Source of the DNA: Pomphorhynchus laevis
Taxonomy: Eukaryota; Acanthocephala; Palaeacanthocephala; Echinorhynchida; Pomphorhynchidae
Length of the DNA stretch: 64,000 nucleotides
Assembly (NCBI GenBank): GCA_012934845.2
Contig: WNNJ02000558.1
Span: 1-64,000 of the forward strand
Direction: 5' to 3'
Shown in pieces: positions 19,773 to 30,559 of the stretch; positions within the stretch are counted from its first letter, which is position 1; every line of letters begins with the position of its first letter. The translations under genes and the position numbers were made by a program. The notes under the pieces were generated by a model. It made no database searches. It was not told the origin of the DNA and saw only the letters and a program-made list of their open reading frames with translations.

Positions 19773-21596
19773 ATGTATCGTAGAGAACGACGTTTAGAGA
19801 TTGAACGACGGGAATTGTCTAAGGCGGAGTCGACACCGTGGATACTTAAGAAAGCTAACATTGGAACATATTCCAGGATTCAAATAGAAAATTGGAAATC
19901 ACACTTCCAATCTATTTTGCGCCATTCAATATTAGAAGACATGCCTGTACGTTTATCTGCAGTTTCATGCATAAATTCAATATACGGTTCAGATCCTCTG
20001 AATTTACCTTTTACGCCGTTTGAAGTCGTAAGATCCCTATCAATCTTAAAAGATCATAAAGCTGCCGGGTTAGATCAATTATGCGTAGAACAGTTAAAGT
20101 CGACTATCGATATTTTGATAGACTACTGGACAGAACTTTTCAATCTACTTCTTGCAGGTCATCCGTTTCCGATTTCGTGGCGCGACGGTGTAATTAAGAT
20201 CCTGCATAAGGGCAAGGGTGACTATGATTCACTGGATGCGTACAGGGGGATTGCGATATTGAATCACAGTTATAAGTTATTGACTCATATAATGTATATG
20301 CGCCTTATTAAGTTTCGCGAGCATCTCTTACCTACGGAGCAGTATGGATTCCGCCCGAAACGGTCAACGTCCGATGCAATAAAGCATGTCCGTGACGAAG
20401 TCACCGATTGTTTCGCTAATCGTAGACCGTTGTATGCTACTTTTGTTGACTTTGAGCGAGCATTTGACACAGTGAATCGGTCTTTGTTACTTGATAAACT
20501 TTCCACCAGAGTGTCCGTTAGTGGTCGCTTTTTGTATCTTATTTATTCTGTGCTTCAGCCTAATCGCCTTAAAGTATCTGATGGTATTAACACCTCGGAT
20601 TTCTTTTTTGCTAATCGCGGTGTTTTACAGGGAGATCCACTCAGCCCTATATTATTTTCCTTTTTTGTTATGGATTTGCCTATGCATCTTCGTCATGCAT
20701 CGAATGAAGTCTCTTGTACCCTCTATGCCGACGATCTAGTAATATTAGCCAAAGATCTTTTATCCGCTCAAAGTGCGTTAGATGCTCTGTCATCCTATTG
20801 TTTATCAAATCAGTTGACGGTGAACGTAAATAAATCGAAAGCCCTTAAATTTCGGTTAGGTGGACCTTTGCGTCGATGTGACATGCTGAGAATAGGCAAT
20901 GTAGATTTAGAATTCTGCAATAGTTACAATTATTTGGGAGTATTACTTTCGTCGAAATGGTCATTTACTGAACACCTACATCGTAAATCCTCGAAGTTAG
21001 TTGTAGCAACCTCTTATGCAAAAAACTTAGGTTCTTTATCTTTCTCAGGAGCCCTCCGGTATTTTCGAAGTATGTTGCTTCCCATAGTTTCATATGCTTT
21101 GCCAGTTATCTGGTCGGATTTAAGTCCCTTCAATTTTCAGCAGTTGGACAAGTGTCAATGGAGATTCGTGAAGCGAATTGTTGGAGTCTCACCAAAATGT
21201 TCTTCATCGGTTATAGCGATACTATCATCGTTAGAACCTTGCTCTAAATACATCTGCTCAACATTTAATCTTGAACACACTGCATCATTTACTACTAATC
21301 TGAACATGTTCTTTCGAAAGACGACTTCATTGGATTCTGAATTTTATCTTACTCCGGCATTCTTACAGACTAAATGGAGAGAACCCTGTGCAAGGAAAAG
21401 ACCGCTGATCTGGAGAGCATCTGTCCATGGATATCACGATAAATTCTGCGCTATTAGAATTCCAGTACATGCACGGTGCTCTTTGTGCATTTGTGTTCTT
21501 TGCAAAAATGAATGCGCATCTAACCTGCATATCTTCACTTGCCCTATTTTGAAAAATCTGTCACTATCCGATATTGACAGTAGGAGAAGATTTTGA
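19773..21596 (+). CDS. LINE-C ORF2, reverse transcriptase and C-terminal zinc motif
   Basis: 607 aa; the frame is actually open from about 19638. RT blocks: SILKDHKAAGLDQLCVEQLK (about 90-109), LDAYRGIAILNHSYKL (about 155-170), LPTEQYGFRPKRSTSDAIKH (about 187-206), ATFVDFERAFDTVN (about 222), GVLQGDPLSPILFS (about 285) and LYADDLVILA at 316-325 (catalytic Asp pair). A thumb follows, then near the C-terminus CVLCKNECASNLHIFTC, a C-x2-C-x8-H-x3-C motif typical of R1/I-type LINEs. All key residues are present. The clade is inferred from this layout; LOA or I cannot be excluded. Confidence 0.85.
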   Translation: MYRRERRLEIERRELSKAESTPWILKKANIGTYSRIQIENWKSHFQSILRHSILEDMPVRLSAVSCINSIYGSDPLNLPFTPFEVVRSLSILKDHKAAGLDQLCVEQLKSTIDILIDYWTELFNLLLAGHPFPISWRDGVIKILHKGKGDYDSLDAYRGIAILNHSYKLLTHIMYMRLIKFREHLLPTEQYGFRPKRSTSDAIKHVRDEVTDCFANRRPLYATFVDFERAFDTVNRSLLLDKLSTRVSVSGRFLYLIYSVLQPNRLKVSDGINTSDFFFANRGVLQGDPLSPILFSFFVMDLPMHLRHASNEVSCTLYADDLVILAKDLLSAQSALDALSSYCLSNQLTVNVNKSKALKFRLGGPLRRCDMLRIGNVDLEFCNSYNYLGVLLSSKWSFTEHLHRKSSKLVVATSYAKNLGSLSFSGALRYFRSMLLPIVSYALPVIWSDLSPFNFQQLDKCQWRFVKRIVGVSPKCSSSVIAILSSLEPCSKYICSTFNLEHTASFTTNLNMFFRKTTSLDSEFYLTPAFLQTKWREPCARKRPLIWRASVHGYHDKFCAIRIPVHARCSLCICVLCKNECASNLHIFTCPILKNLSLSDIDSRRRF

Positions 21597-21689
21597 AATA
21601 CAATTTATAAAATTGATAAACTTTTGGTGTATTTATTTTGTTTACCCAATACCGAAAGGTAAAGAGGTATAATAAATTCTCTCATTATT

Positions 21690-22283
21690 ATTATTATTAT
21701 TTCGACAAACAGACGAGCAAAGCTCACAGTTGCACTGTTAAAAAAAAGAAAAGGAAAAGTAAAGAAAAAAAAAGACTCACAAACAAAAGTCACAAAAGTT
21801 TATGTTTGAATGCTGAAACCGATCTTGAGTTGACAATTTCTTCACTTAATCGGTTCCACTTACCTACGATTCGGTGTCCAAATTGTACAGTTTTAGAGCG
21901 TATAACTCGGCGATGGGCTAAAGTAAAATTGTGTCCACGCAAAGCCCGACTTTTCCGAACAGTCATCAATTCTCTTAAGACGTGATTTCCCTTGTGTAAA
22001 GCTTCCCATGTTGAACACATATCTCGCCGAAACCGAAGGTAGCTTATAGAAACTATACCAAGTTTTTTTAGCCTTTCATTATAAGGTAAGGCTTTAACTG
22101 AATTTACGAGCTTTGTTGCCCGGCGCAGCACATTTTCAATTCTACTTTTCTCGTATACTGTTCTTGGGAACGAACATTGTGATGCATAGGTAAGATGACT
22201 GATCACAAATGCGTTGGCGAGTGCTCTAAATGAAACTGGACTCAACACACTAAAAGTTCTACGAATCATCCCAATATGTTATC
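21690..22283 (-). mobile_element. CR1 3' fragment, antisense, copy 1
   Basis: The minus-strand ORF 21790-22269 encodes FRALANAFVISHLTYASQCS, VLRRATKLVNSVKALPYNER and the C-terminus HRIVGKWNRLSEEIVNSRSV, the usual CR1 RT thumb and tail. The 3' UTR ends in an (AAT)n tail. It is about 96% identical by eye to 49976-50605 but without the last 5' part. Confidence 0.85.
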
Positions 22284-23100
22284 CTAATATGTTAGATTGC
22301 CTTAATTTTTGTATATCCGAAGCTTGCTTAGGATTCTAAATTTATGTTGAACTACTTTGATATATTTTTATGTCGTATTTTACTTGAAAAGACACTTATT
22401 GTTGAACTTAAAGAACTTGCAAACTTTTAGTCATTGAAATACTATTGACTCAGATGTAAAACATTTTTCGAACAAATGTGCTAAGCATATATTCGCATTT
22501 TTCATTCTTAACTTTGAATAAACTTACGAATATAATTATTGAACTTACAGTGATTTTGCTTTGTGACATTTTTTAATCATTTTCAATTGATCTAACATAG
22601 GAACTCAACTGATAGTTGCGATGATAATTATTGATAGAATTCTAACTAAAATTATACCTGATAGGCAGTGTGTCCGAATATTTAAGTGCTTTATATTTTG
22701 ATCAATAATTACGAACTTATATCAATGAAAACATTTTACCTTCGATATATTAAACGTATAAATATTCAATGTATAAGATGAATAGATCGTTATTTAGTTA
22801 ATTTATAAATTTGAAATTATAAATTTTAAAATTTTTACAAGTTACTATTAAAAATTATAGTTTGATGTGAAACATTCACATGCTAATTAGGGCAGCAACA
22901 TTAAATTAATAGCAATTAAAATCATAATATTAATATCATCACATTAATATCATAATATTAATAAAACATTAAATTAATAACAATTTTTGTTATTAATTAA
23001 GAAATAATTATATCATATCATAATTATCATAATTATCCACATCCGCATCAAACTCCGCCTTCTTCTCGTAACTTTTCGTCTCATCGCTGTCGGCTCCCCT
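22284..23100 (+). repeat. Large inverted repeat, left arm, inner part
   Basis: Pairs with 54304-55115 in opposite orientation. It is non-coding apart from the inner edge (23018-23100), a LINE-A fragment directly joined to TATCATAATTAT repeats. The same junction exists in the right arm, so it predates the duplication. Beyond 23100 the two sides diverge. Confidence 0.85.
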
Positions 23101-23870
23101 GAGTAAGGCTGTGCAGAGAATAGTGATATCGAGAAGTTTCCAGGGTCGACTTGGTGTGGATATTGGTGAATGCGGAGAAGGAGGATGGTGACGAGTAAGA
23201 TTAAGAGTGACAAGGAAATGATCGGACAAACCGGGATCAGTAATTGACAAGGAAGTATAGCCATTGAAGCAGTTAGGAACAGCAATGATGTCGAGAGCAC
23301 CTCCGAGAATATGAGTTGGGCTTGTTGAAAGTAATTTAGAGTTAAAATCAGAAAAAAAGATAGGTTAAAGTGATAGAGTCAGAGTCAGCCGGGCTATCAA
23401 GTCACCGAGAACAAATGAGGAGTATAAGACAATGAACAGTGAGAAAGAAGATCTGCAAGCTCGCTAAAGAACATACGTGATGGGGCAGCTGAGCGTGGAC
23501 GGTATACAAACACAAGTTCAAGAGGGAAAGGAGTTGATAATCTGCATATTAGCAATTCGAAAGAAGTGCAACGGATGTTAGCATTGATTTTACGTAGAGA
23601 CGTTAGGTGATGAGCAATGGCAACAATACCGCCATGATTGGAAGCAGTAGGTGGCAAATGCGTGCCAGCGCACGCTTACATGACCACAACAAAACATAAA
23701 TGTAAATCATGTGTCGAGAAGGTGTGAACGGAGGAGGTGTTTGAATGCGATAAAGGAGGAGCGCGGCGGACGTCGAGAGAGAGTTGATTCCAAGCAAGTT
23801 AGGCGGCGACGAGAACGTATCGGAGACCGTAGTTATTAGAGTAATTGGGAACGTAGAGAAGATTTTAATC
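23018..23870 (-). mobile_element. LINE-A fragments (endonuclease part and 3' end)
   Basis: The piece at 23018-23100 is sense (plus). From 23100 the minus strand reads ITDPGLSDHFLVTLNLTRHH and, at 23397-23657, NHGGIVAIAHHLTSLRKINA and LELVFVYRPRSAAPSRMFFS, endonuclease segments in normal order. From 23645 to 23870 the 3' UTR hairpin and the C-terminal region appear in antisense. This is a mosaic with the RT deleted. Confidence 0.75.
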
Positions 23871-23924
23871 TAAGATGTGAAATGAAGAATACGTGTATCC
23901 ACGATTTATTAAGATATTGTAATG

Positions 23925-24870
23925 AACAATTAAGCTCATTACGACCTTCAATTGTCGAGGCTTGCTAATATAAATATATAAATTTGAATCGATCGTTATT
24001 TAGTTCATTTATAAATTTGAAATTATAAATTTTAAAATAATTTTTAAAAGTAATTTTTACATGTAAATTAGGGTAGCAACATAAAATTAAATTATGTAAA
24101 CAACGACAATAGCATAAAATTATTATTAATTATTAACATTATCCTTTATTATTAAATAAGGAATACTTATATCCAATTTGGTAACAATATTAATATGTTA
24201 TTATATATAAAATGTATTAATTTATATTATATAAGTATTATATTAATATATAATATTTATATATTAATATATTAATTTGAATCGATATTTATTAATGAAT
24301 CGATGGTTATTTAGTTATTTAAAAAAAAGATTTATTTATTAATAAAATAATAAATAGTTATATTAACTAGTATTTATTAAATATATATTAATAATTGTAT
24401 TAATATTAATACATTATAGTATCTACGTACATAATATATTACACATTATATATTAATATAATATTATGTAAATTATGGCAATAATATAAAATTATTATTA
24501 ATTATTAACATTATTCTTTATAAATTAAATAAGGAATACTTATATCCAATTAGGTAACAATATTAATATGTTATTATATATAGTATGTATTAATTTATTA
24601 ATATTATAATTAATTTAAATATTAAGAGTTTTATAATATTAGCATACGCAGCATACTTATACTGGCATTCGTTAGTTTTTAAATTATTGCGTTATCCGTG
24701 AGTACCTCTTTGTGCTAATTGGCCTTTGATCTATTACTGCCCAGTGATGCTTTAAATCAATTAAGAGTAATATCTGAGGGCACGTATTTTCAACAAATTT
24801 ATTAATTATTCTTTATTAATTAAATAAGGAATACTTGTATATAATTGCAAATCACCGATAGTAGTTCACC
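23925..24870 (-). repeat. AT-rich dispersed repeat X, copy 2 (opposite strand)
   Basis: 23925-24250 matches the complement of 42930-43230, and 24470-24870 the complement of 11090-11560 and 45150-45600. Shared blocks include GAACAATTAAGCTCATTACG and AAGGAATACTTATATCCAAT. No ORF. Confidence 0.65.
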
Positions 24871-25009
24871 GTGCTGATGAGTGCTCCCGACTACCCTCAT
24901 CTCTTTTAGGAGTAATAACGAAGTTTGCTAATAAGTGAAAACTTATTAGCTTTTTCGGAGCACAGTGTTAAGCATTCTCATATAATTATACATTTATTTT
25001 TCTGATGGT

Positions 25010-25215
25010 GACAAGATATTATCCTCACAGGTATTGTTCCTATTCTTGATACAGCAGGACGCTACTAATCAGTATGGGTAGGTCTCATCAGCTGCTGACC
25101 CAGACCTACATTTCACGTTTCGACCCTTATTATATGCTTACTCCGTACACTGGTGCTAATCGTCTTTGAACTCAGGACGTCTGTATCTCGATTCAACACC
25201 GGTAGACTCAAAAAT
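25010..25215 (-). mobile_element. tRNA-derived SINE, copy 1
   Basis: Complement of the SINE at 25375-25612, with the tRNA-like head towards 25205 and the tail towards 25010. It keeps the GAAAC/CTGATGA pair with 25-nt spacing; here the flanks GGTC and GACC can pair. Confidence 0.6.
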
Positions 25216-25375
25216 AGGAACAATACCTATAAGGATAATATCGTGACATAATCAGAAGAAAATCAACTCACAGATCAGGCTAGCGGATCACACAAATAGG
25301 TAGGTCTCTAATAGATCGTTAGAATACGATTTCCTATCAAAAGTAATATACCGAAATGTATATCTACACAACTGT
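25215..25375. repeat. SINE tail fragment and spacer
   Basis: 25210-25282 is a further plus-strand copy of the SINE tail (GGAACAATACCTATAAGGAT, then GAAGAAAATCAACTCACAGAT). The rest of the spacer is unassigned. Confidence 0.5.
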
Positions 25376-25612
25376 GGCAACCAGCCTAGTTGATGTAGCG
25401 TTGAATCGAGATACAGACATCCGGAGTTCAAATCCGATCAGCACCAGTGTACCGAGTAAGCATATAATAAAGGTCGAAACGTGAAATGTAGACCTGGGTC
25501 AGCAGCTGATGAGCCCCACACAGACTGATTGGTAGCGTCCTGTTGTATCAAAAATGGTAACAATACTTATGGGGATAATATCATGCCACAATCAGAAGAA
25601 TTTCAACTCACA
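25375..25612 (+). mobile_element. tRNA-derived SINE, copy 2
   Basis: The head shows a pol III box A-like sequence (TAGTTGATGTAGCG, 25387-25400) and a box B (GAGTTCAAATCC, 25424-25435) about 24 nt apart, as in tRNA genes. No complete cloverleaf or acceptor stem is present, so this is a SINE and not a tRNA gene. The body has GGTCGAAAC (25472-25480) and CTGATGA (25506-25512). The tail is AT-rich. Copies 1 and 2 are head to head. Confidence 0.6.
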
Positions 25613-25804
25613 GATGCAGTCAAGTTAAATTAGCTACTTTATACTTTCGCCCCATTGTTTCCGTTTAAGAAATTCTGGAAATTCGCATTTTGCTTGTGTG
25701 AACAAGGTTTAAAATTCCAAACTTTTCAAGTGATGCGGAGGCGTCTATACGTTTATTGGCTAGCACTACATACGTCTGTCCATTATGATATTCTTCGCGA
25801 TGTG

Positions 25805-25948
25805 GTGCTGATATGATTAACGCAACTATGTCCTTCCATTCAGGTACTAATGGTTCTTCTACATGCGCTACGAATAGTGCTGATATGATTAACGCAACTA
25901 TGTCCTTCCATTCAGGTACTAATGGTTATTCTACATGCGCGACGAATG
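25805..25948 (+). repeat. 72-bp tandem duplication in coding frame
   Basis: Two units start at 25805 and 25877, and the first four bases of a third are at 25949. Each encodes 24 residues (ADMINATMSFHSGTNG...). It lies just upstream of a CR1 endonuclease region. Confidence 0.85.
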
Positions 25949-25979
25949 GTGCAACGGTCAGCGTTTCTACATTAATTTT

Positions 25980-26648
25980 CGCGATGCAGTCGTTCAAATG
26001 TAATGTGTCTTAATGTGCGTAGTATAATTAATAAAATAGAAAAAACCCACATTTGCTTCAACACCAATTTCTCCTTATTAACCTTTACTGAATCTTGGTT
26101 AAAACCCAGTGTCTTCCAATGGAATCGCGATGGAAGTTTGTCTTATCTAGAAGTGATAGAACTACTCGCTTAGGTAGGGGGTCTTTAATTGTATTTACGA
26201 GAAGATCTACGTTCTTGACTAATAGTATCTATAGAAGACCACGACGAATTAAATGATTTGCTATAGGTAAAAATATATTCCCCTTTTCACTTAACATCGT
26301 TGTCGTATATCGTAGTCCTTTTTCCTTCACAAACGCCATTAAAATGCCTTCAATTGCCTGTGTAGCCTCAAATATTTTGATTCTTGGTGATTTTAATATA
26401 CCAACCGTAAACTATATTACATACAATGCACCCCTGGTATTGATTCTGTCTCAGTTACTTTTTTGATGTAATGTGTGAACTTTATCTTTCTCAGCACGTC
26501 AGTGAATTCACTAGACTTAGTTCGAACTAGTCTCTTGATTTGGTTTTGACAGCGTCTGAAGCGTATGTATTATCTTAAGCGTATGTACGTATCTATTAAA
26601 CATTTGGACCCCATTGGTCTCTTTGATCACGTAATTCTACTGCAACAG
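25980..26648 (+). mobile_element. CR1 endonuclease fragment
   Basis: CLNVRSIINKIEKTH (26005-), LLTFTESWLKPSVF, LGRGSLIVFTRRS, ILILGDFNIPTVN (26380-), then SLDLVLTASEAYVLS and HLDPIGLFDHVIL are successive APE-type endonuclease motifs. Frame changes are frequent. The sequence stops at about 26648, where a piece of LINE-C begins. Confidence 0.8.
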
Positions 26649-27010
26649 TAATAGCTGCTCTGCTAAATGAAAGTCTTTTGCCAATCGACTATCAGACTCG
26701 TTGCCAGCTTCTACGCACTCGTGTTTTTATAGCTCATAGGTCCCAATGGGATGCTCGATTATCCCGTCTCAACTATGCAAAGAGCCAATCACCGTTTCAT
26801 TTACAGTAAGATTTGATGCAATCGAATGCACGTGGATGTTGTGTTCTATTCAGAGCTTGCATTCACGGTTACCATGACAAAATTTGTGGCATTCCATTGA
26901 AATTCCGCGAGCGATCAGAAAATTGTCTGCACATTATGCGGAAAAAGTTGCAAAGATCTGTTGCACATGTTTAATTGCATGAAGATATTTCGTTTTCATA
27001 TATCGACAAA
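26648..27010 (+). mobile_element. LINE-C C-terminal fragment
   Basis: RGCCVLFRACIHGYHDKICG matches RASVHGYHDKFCAIRIPVHA in LINE-C (21410-21470), with the following Cys/His region partly kept (NCLHIMRKKLQR). It is a diverged relative of the copy at 18.6-21.7 kb. Confidence 0.65.
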
Positions 27011-28340
27011 CCTCTGTTGTCCTCTTTATTTCTTCTCGTCTAACTTGTAATTATTTAATTTATTTTTATTTTTCTTCATCGTTGAAAAGCGGCAGTGGGT
27101 TAATAAAACTTCCCAGATTAATATTAATGTTGATTACCTTCTATGTATACCATCACTTATACGTATAAATCATTTCAGAACTGATAGTGCCAGGTGATGT
27201 TTAATATGTATTCCTAGCCTGACTTAATCACTTTTTGAATAGAAGAGGGGTAAATTTATTGAAGGAAAACGTTTAGTTGCATTCTAAGTCGATTAAAAAT
27301 AAAAAAAATCTCTCCCATATCTTATTTTAGGCAATTTAATCACTGTCCTGTATGTTTTGTCTATGAAATTAAGAAATCGATATCTGCATGTCGAAAGATG
27401 TTCCAATCTTATAAAGCAGTAACTGCAAGTTTTGGTTATTATAGGCGTGTACTTTCGCCAAGGCAGGATTTTCAAAACAGTTCAAATGGATATTCTTTAC
27501 GGATAATATCGTGAAAATTGATCGTGACCGTCAATAATCTTAATTGTCTACAAATGGATATACTCTTATAGTCGTAGCAATTGTATTTTATCGATCATAT
27601 AAAATGCATCCACATCCGATTCTGGAATCATTCGGTGTCGATCAATTAACGATGTCGATTTAAGCACTGTCGAGCACTTAAGGATCTGGGATTAGTACTT
27701 AATGTAATTTTTAAAACTACATCGTTCATATCTTTGATCTTATATCAAATCAAAGATCTTTATTTTATATATATTTTTTGTCCAAGAATCGTATAATTCT
27801 TCCGAATTATACGATTTCGACATTCTGCAAAGTAAAAAAGAAAAATTTAAATAACGAGAGAAAAACATCTGTATTCTTCAAAATGCTATTATATATCATA
27901 GAACAACAACATTGTATAGGTGAATGAACTCTATAAGAATTACATTGCAATACTACCCACACCATTACATATATTGAACTCCAAACCTATTAAACAGCCT
28001 ATATACGACCAGGTTGATAGTTTTTTGATGTTTCAGTAATTGTATATGTGAATTTAACGAAATGTACAATTTGTAACAGTGTTAATGTGTGGATGGATAA
28101 AAATTATGTTCACGCTTCCTACGAGTTCCTCAAGAACAAAACACCTGTATAGCGTTGTGGTGGTCAGTTACGCACGGTTTAAGTTAATAAAATGATTGAA
28201 TAGGGATAAAGGAAAAATACAGTCTATTCCTAATTCACTTTTATCTGAAAAGTTTGAAATATAATCGAGGTCGTTCATAAATCCCGAAACAACTTCTCTA
28301 TTGAAGTTGGGGGACTTCAATTGAGAAATCCCCTAACTTC
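27010..28340. other. AT-rich stretch, little recognisable
   Basis: A weak CR1 trace, ALKDLGLVLN, appears near 27665-27705. Otherwise no ORF, RNA or repeat is recognised. It ends at the hairpin cluster at 28291-28376. Confidence 0.4.
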
Positions 28341-28344
28341 TCAC

Positions 28345-29480
28345 GGGGGAATTCTCAACGTTCCCCATGAGAAGTTGATTATGAAGATGAGTGCATTAAA
28401 CATTAATCCAATTATCATTAGTTGGATATGCAACTTTCTTTGGTCGCACATACCAAGTCGCCATTGACGGTACCCTTTCCAAGCATTATCCAGTTTATGC
28501 CGATGTCCCGCAAGGGTCTGTATTATGTCCTCTGCTGTTTTGTATTTTCATCAACGATCTCCACAGTGTAATAAGTTCATATTCATTATTATTTGCAGAC
28601 GATTTAAAAATTCGGAGAGCCATCAAGTCGAATTATGATCGAAACATTCTTCAATCAGATATTGACACGATTCTTAAGTGGGCACGTTATAATTGTCTGT
28701 CTGTTAATGCCTCGAAGTGCACTTGCATGCACATTCGATCACGTAATATTGTTCCAGTGCCGATATATCATCTCGGGGATCATGTGATTAAATTGGTTTC
28801 GAGCTATAAAGATCTTGTCGTATGGATAACGGATGATTTCTCCACTCGCCAAAATACTGAGTACATTTGGTCGAAGGTCATGTGTATAGTTGGTTTCCTT
28901 TGCCGATCATTAGGCTATGTGAGTCCACGTTCTTTTAGAGTTCTCTCAAACGCTTTTGTACTAAGCCATTTGTTATATGCTTCTCAATATTCATACCCTC
29001 GAACCAGAGATGAGATTACTCGACTTGAGAAGGTGCTACGTAGGGCAACAAAGTTAGTACATTCTTTGAGAGAACTTCCTTACGAGGACCGTCTTCGGTC
29101 TTTAAATATGCAGTCGTCATGTGATATTCGTGACTCGCGGGATCTGTGTCTTGTATAGGAGGTATTTCACAATGAACACCATGTGTTGAGTGAGCTCTTC
29201 AACATTCGATCAATTCGAGCTTTGCGAGGTCACTCGTTTTATCTTAGTCACCGATGAATAGTACATTCTAGGACGATTCAATTTGGACAACGAATAATAA
29301 ATGTATGGAATCGTTTAAGCGATGATATTGTAAATGCGGCAACTCGTGAGCTCTTTAAACGACAGATTATTCTAAATTGTTAACTGATTTATTTTTGTTT
29401 TTCTCTTTTTCTTTTATTTCGACTATTAATTTGTCAGCAACTCTGAGCTTCTCGTAACATTGTCTACATAATAATAATTG
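28345..29480 (+). mobile_element. CR1 RT and C-terminal fragment with (ATA)n tail
   Basis: Order: VPHEKLIMKMSALNINPIII (28355-), YADVPQGSVLCPLLFCIFIN (28500-), YSLLFADDLKIRRAI (28580-; FADD catalytic box), ORF 28727-29158 (VSPRSFRVLSNAFVLSHLLY, LRRATKLVHSLRELPYEDRL), then LRGHSFYLSHR and RIINVWNRLSDDIVNAA. The tail ATAATAATAATTG lies at about 29467-29480. At least three frame interruptions. 5'-truncated within the RT. Confidence 0.85.
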
Positions 29481-29795
29481 TTTTTACAAAATACATGCAT
29501 AGTGTTTTGTATAACCGAGTATTTTCTTAAATCAGCAGATAATTACATCAATTATATTGGTGTAGTATTTCACATTTCACGCTACTGATGAGACACGTAA
29601 AAGTGTTGTGTTTGCGATCGATTAAGCATTGTTTGAGTTCACAGAATGACTGGATATACGCGTAAAGCAATATGGCGCCGTTCATTCACATTTCATTCAC
29701 AAATGAGCTGGGAATATTTAAACTTGACTTTCAACCAACTTCTACCGCAGCCTTTTGGTTTAATCATATGTCTTTGTATGGGGACATTAATAATT
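29480..29795. other. Unassigned non-coding stretch
   Basis: No ORF over 60 codons and no repeat recognised. Confidence 0.4.
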
Positions 29796-30350
29796 ATATA
29801 TTTATTTAACGCGGCAAATGAGTGACAGCTACACGCTTACAAGTCCACTAACAAACAAAAATGGAAAGTCAAGCAGATAAACTTTAAATTGTTTAAATTA
29901 GATCGAATTTGCCAGTTAAAAACTCAGCATTGATGTTGATTGGCGGATTTGAATGGGCAGATGATTTCAAGAGAGAGGAGCAGCCACAAGGAAGGCGCGG
30001 AAGCCAAAAAAGGTATAGTAGTTTGGGACATGTAAAAGAAGGGAATTACGGGAAAGCAAAAAACAGTAGTCAGGACGAGAATTGTCGAGAAAAGGAAGGT
30101 TGAGAAATGAACGAGTAGGAAAAGTTACAAGGCAGAAAGCAATGAGAAGACGAATTTGAACACGACAATAAATGGTAGGCAAATTGAGAGATGCAATATG
30201 GTGAGATGTATGATCAAAACGACAAGACGGCGGAGAACTCGGACGGATGCGCTGATGTTGCGTTGTAAAGGAAGAAGAGTGTGGATTAAGGTGAGTTGGA
30301 AAATAAAATAAGACAGTAATCAATTCTTGAGAATAGAAAAGAAGATATGA
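29795..30350 (-). mobile_element. LINE-A2 3' end, antisense
   Basis: The minus strand (29967-30323) reads CRFDHTSHHIASLNLPTIYC and FLNLPFLDNSRPDYCFLLSR, matching 53520-53720. The 3' UTR ends in a hairpin whose arms have drifted (GCGTGTAGCTGTCACTC). Confidence 0.8.
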
Positions 30351-30559
30351 AAGTCATACATGAAGGGAAATCGATCAATCTACGAATTAGAATGAAAAAC
30401 AATTTCACCATTATAGCGCATGATAACAATCATCGCTCATATTTGAAACATATTTGTGTGTTACGGTGTTTTATAATATCAAAACGGTATCATTCCTGGT
30501 GCAGATCAAATTCGAAAGAAGCGGCTTGCCTATAAAACACCCGATCTAATAATGATGCG

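Larger units (their letters stand above)
18650..21690 (+). mobile_element. LINE-C (R1/LOA/I-like group), nearly intact ORF2
   Basis: The element contains an endonuclease, RT and C-terminal zinc motif in one long frame interrupted once, in an A8 run at 19630-19637. No ORF1 is seen, and the 5' end lies within about 170 bp of the endonuclease start, so it is probably 5'-truncated. The 3' UTR is short (21600-21690). Few breaks and an insertion inside another LINE's tail indicate a young copy. Confidence 0.75.
18623..22283. mobile_element. Nested LINE insertion in the inverted-repeat left arm
   Basis: The insertion is flanked by CTAAT at 18618-18622 and 22284-22288. The right arm (about 55107-55115, read as complement) has the uninterrupted sequence GTGCTAATATGTTAGATT. 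The outer element is an antisense CR1 3' end whose (ATT)n tail is split: part lies at 18623-18645 and part at 21690-21705. Between them LINE-C is inserted in plus orientation. This gives an order of events: arm duplication or earlier, CR1, then LINE-C. Confidence 0.85.

Noticed and set aside
25375-25460. A functional tRNA gene
   Set aside because: Boxes A and B are present but no acceptor stem or complete cloverleaf forms, and a second copy is attached to the same SINE body.
27293-27475. 60-aa minus-strand ORF as a gene
   Set aside because: Short, in AT-rich sequence, with no similarity recognised and no context.
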